64,000 nt of DNA, from assembly GCF_017357405.1 (NCBI RefSeq), contig NZ_CP071597.1, forward strand, positions 930,001-994,000, in the 5' to 3' direction. Shown here in pieces: positions 62,823-64,000 of this stretch (positions are counted from its first letter, which is position 1; each line of letters starts with the position of its first letter). The notes under the pieces are model-generated. The model was not told the origin of the DNA. It was given only the letters and a program-made list of their open reading frames with translations, and made no database searches. This DNA comes from Halomontanus rarus. GTDB taxonomy: Archaea; Halobacteriota; Halobacteria; Halobacteriales; Natrialbaceae. The translations under genes and the position numbers were made by a program.

Positions 62823-63908
62823 TCAGGACGATCGGCGAGACCTGATCCTGAGACCGAGCGAGACCAGAAGGCCCACCAGTGCGAGGATCGGGACCGCCAT
62901 CACCGGCAGTGAATCGTCGGCTTTGGTGTTCTCGTCTGTACCGTTCGTCTCCGTGTCAGTCGTTTCGTTCGGCATCACCACGGACTGTTCGGTCTCGGTT
63001 TCAGTCTCGGTCTCGGTCGACTCCGGTGTTTCCTCGGTTTCCGTCCCATCGTCGGTCGGCGTCGTATCCGTTTCCGTCGTGTTCTCGGTTTCCGTCGCGT
63101 TCTCGGTTTCCGTCGGTTCATCCGTTGGCGTCTCGGTCACGTCGTTCTCGCCATCATCTCCGTTCGCCGGTGGTTCGGGCGTACTGGCCGACTCGGTCAC
63201 TTCGAGCGAGCCACCATCACCCACACCGAGGACTTCCGGTTCGCCACGGTACTCTTCGTCACCTTGTGCGACTGCATAGACGTTATGCGATCCCTCATCG
63301 AGTCCAGAGACCGACGCCTGGTACGTTCCGTCGTCGGTCTGCTGTGCGGGAACACGCTCCGTCGTGTCCTCGTTCCAGACGGCGACTTCAACACCCTCCG
63401 GCGAACCGCTGGCGGCCATCTCTGAGACGTCCACGGTCACCTCGAGCTCGTCGTCCGGATGAACTTCGGAGGCGTACTCGACCGAGAGATCGTAGCCGTT
63501 GATAACGACCGGAAAGACGTCGACGTAATCGCCGTCGACTTGGAGAGCGAGCATGTAGCTGCCGGGCTCGAGCGACGACGTGTCGAACTCGACTTCCGTG
63601 CCGCGCTCGGTCGTTTCGATCTGTTCGTCGCTGGTGTAGAGATGAACGGCGACGCTCGAGTCGTCGGGGGCGTTCACGGAGGCGGAAAGGGACTGGCCGG
63701 GATCGCGGTCGGCGAGACCGTCAATAGTGAACTCGCCGCCCTCCAACGAGACGGTCTCCGAGGGCGTCTCGGTCGTGTCCGAGACCGTCAATTCGTAGTC
63801 GGACGCGACGACGGGACCGGCAGATAGAGTCACGAGTGCGAGGACGACTACAACGATCAGTCCGGTGGCAGCGATTCTCGAGTCGTGGTAGATTGAATTG
63901 CGGATCAT
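62823..63908 (-). CDS. Exported, membrane-anchored surface protein
   Basis: A 361-residue protein from ATG 63908 (MIRNSIYHDSRIAATGLIVV). A signal helix is followed by two or three beta-rich domains (YELTVSDTTETPSETVSLEG, LSVEYASEVHPDDELEVTVD). Then comes a long Thr/Glu linker, likely glycosylated, and a C-terminal membrane helix with basic end (LPVMAVPILALVGLLVSLGL, RIRSRRSS). The layout is like archaeosortase-processed proteins but without a clear PGF motif. The function is unknown. Confidence 0.7.
   Translation of the reverse strand: MIRNSIYHDSRIAATGLIVVVVLALVTLSAGPVVASDYELTVSDTTETPSETVSLEGGEFTIDGLADRDPGQSLSASVNAPDDSSVAVHLYTSDEQIETTERGTEVEFDTSSLEPGSYMLALQVDGDYVDVFPVVINGYDLSVEYASEVHPDDELEVTVDVSEMAASGSPEGVEVAVWNEDTTERVPAQQTDDGTYQASVSGLDEGSHNVYAVAQGDEEYRGEPEVLGVGDGGSLEVTESASTPEPPANGDDGENDVTETPTDEPTETENATETENTTETDTTPTDDGTETEETPESTETETETETEQSVVMPNETTDTETNGTDENTKADDSLPVMAVPILALVGLLVSLGLRIRSRRSS
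63000..63130. repeat. Degenerate repeat encoding the Thr-Glu linker
   Basis: Imperfect six- and twelve-base units (GTTTCC/GTCTCG types) encode Thr-Glu pairs in the exported protein. They resemble the linkers of other surface genes in the window. Confidence 0.55.
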
Positions 63909-64000
63909 TGGAGGGGTAAGTGGCGGATACAAACGATACCAGTATGCCTGTCTCTCATAACCTATTTTGGGGAATAAATTAACCGTTTCGATACGATAGA

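Overview
This window comes from the chromosome of a haloarchaeon (class Halobacteria, probably Natrialbales; that placement is an inference). The signs are high GC, strongly acidic proteins, twin-arginine export signals with lipoboxes, PGF-CTERM surface anchors, halobacterial transducers, bacterio-opsin-activator-type (HTH-10) regulators, and TATA boxes about 25-30 bases before start codons, which implies leaderless mRNAs. I recognise no rRNA, tRNA or CRISPR array.

Layout. 1-12 kb is dense in IS200/IS605 elements: a divergent tnpA/tnpB element with an extra ribbon-helix-helix gene (about 195-2220), a tnpB-only element inserted in frame inside an HTH-10 regulator gene (5811-7252), and a tnpA-tnpB element (10029 to about 11750). 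Between them lie an FAD-linked oxidase, a TauE/SafE permease, small membrane proteins, an amphi-Trp protein and a lipoprotein. 11.8-17 kb holds a complete NitT/TauT-like ABC importer facing a TIM-barrel amidohydrolase. 17.6-19.3 kb encodes an exported protein with five curlin-like repeats and a very unusual lysine-rich insert. 20-26.8 kb has two Gfo/Idh/MocA oxidoreductases, a MacB-type ABC pair, a possible toxin-antitoxin pair and a FilR1-type regulator. 27-32 kb has an orphan copper nitrite reductase (nirK) and a four-gene DUF58/DUF4129 cluster. 32.2-34.8 kb has a CHAT-protease-like gene with a 92-codon leader gene and a convergent 43-residue hydrophobic peptide gene.

35-43 kb is a patchwork: a truncated PGF-CTERM gene between two 76-base structured direct repeats, another Gfo/Idh/MocA gene, an ABC exporter, a YdjM-like membrane protein, a gene-less PATE-like element, and two tandem 40-residue zinc-ribbon genes. 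43.5-45.4 kb holds a nucleotidyltransferase and a sugar-nucleotide epimerase. 45.7-50.2 kb is a two-gene unit: a secreted subtilase ending in a dockerin, followed by a PGF-CTERM-anchored protein with two cohesin-like domains. This suggests a protease docked on the cell surface. 51-56 kb pairs a Tat-exported multicopper oxidase with a chemotaxis transducer. 57.8-62.6 kb holds a second, nearly identical nucleotidyltransferase with galT, galK and a fourth Gfo/Idh/MocA gene. Together with the epimerase at 44-45 kb this could form a Leloir galactose pathway. The window ends in an exported, membrane-anchored surface protein.

The strongest candidates for undescribed systems are the CHAT-like protease with its micro-peptide, the dockerin-subtilase/cohesin pair, and the curlin-repeat protein with lysine-rich inserts. 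IS200/IS605 end hairpins without genes recur at about 8.5, 17.6, 28.4, 35.1 and 42.8 kb.
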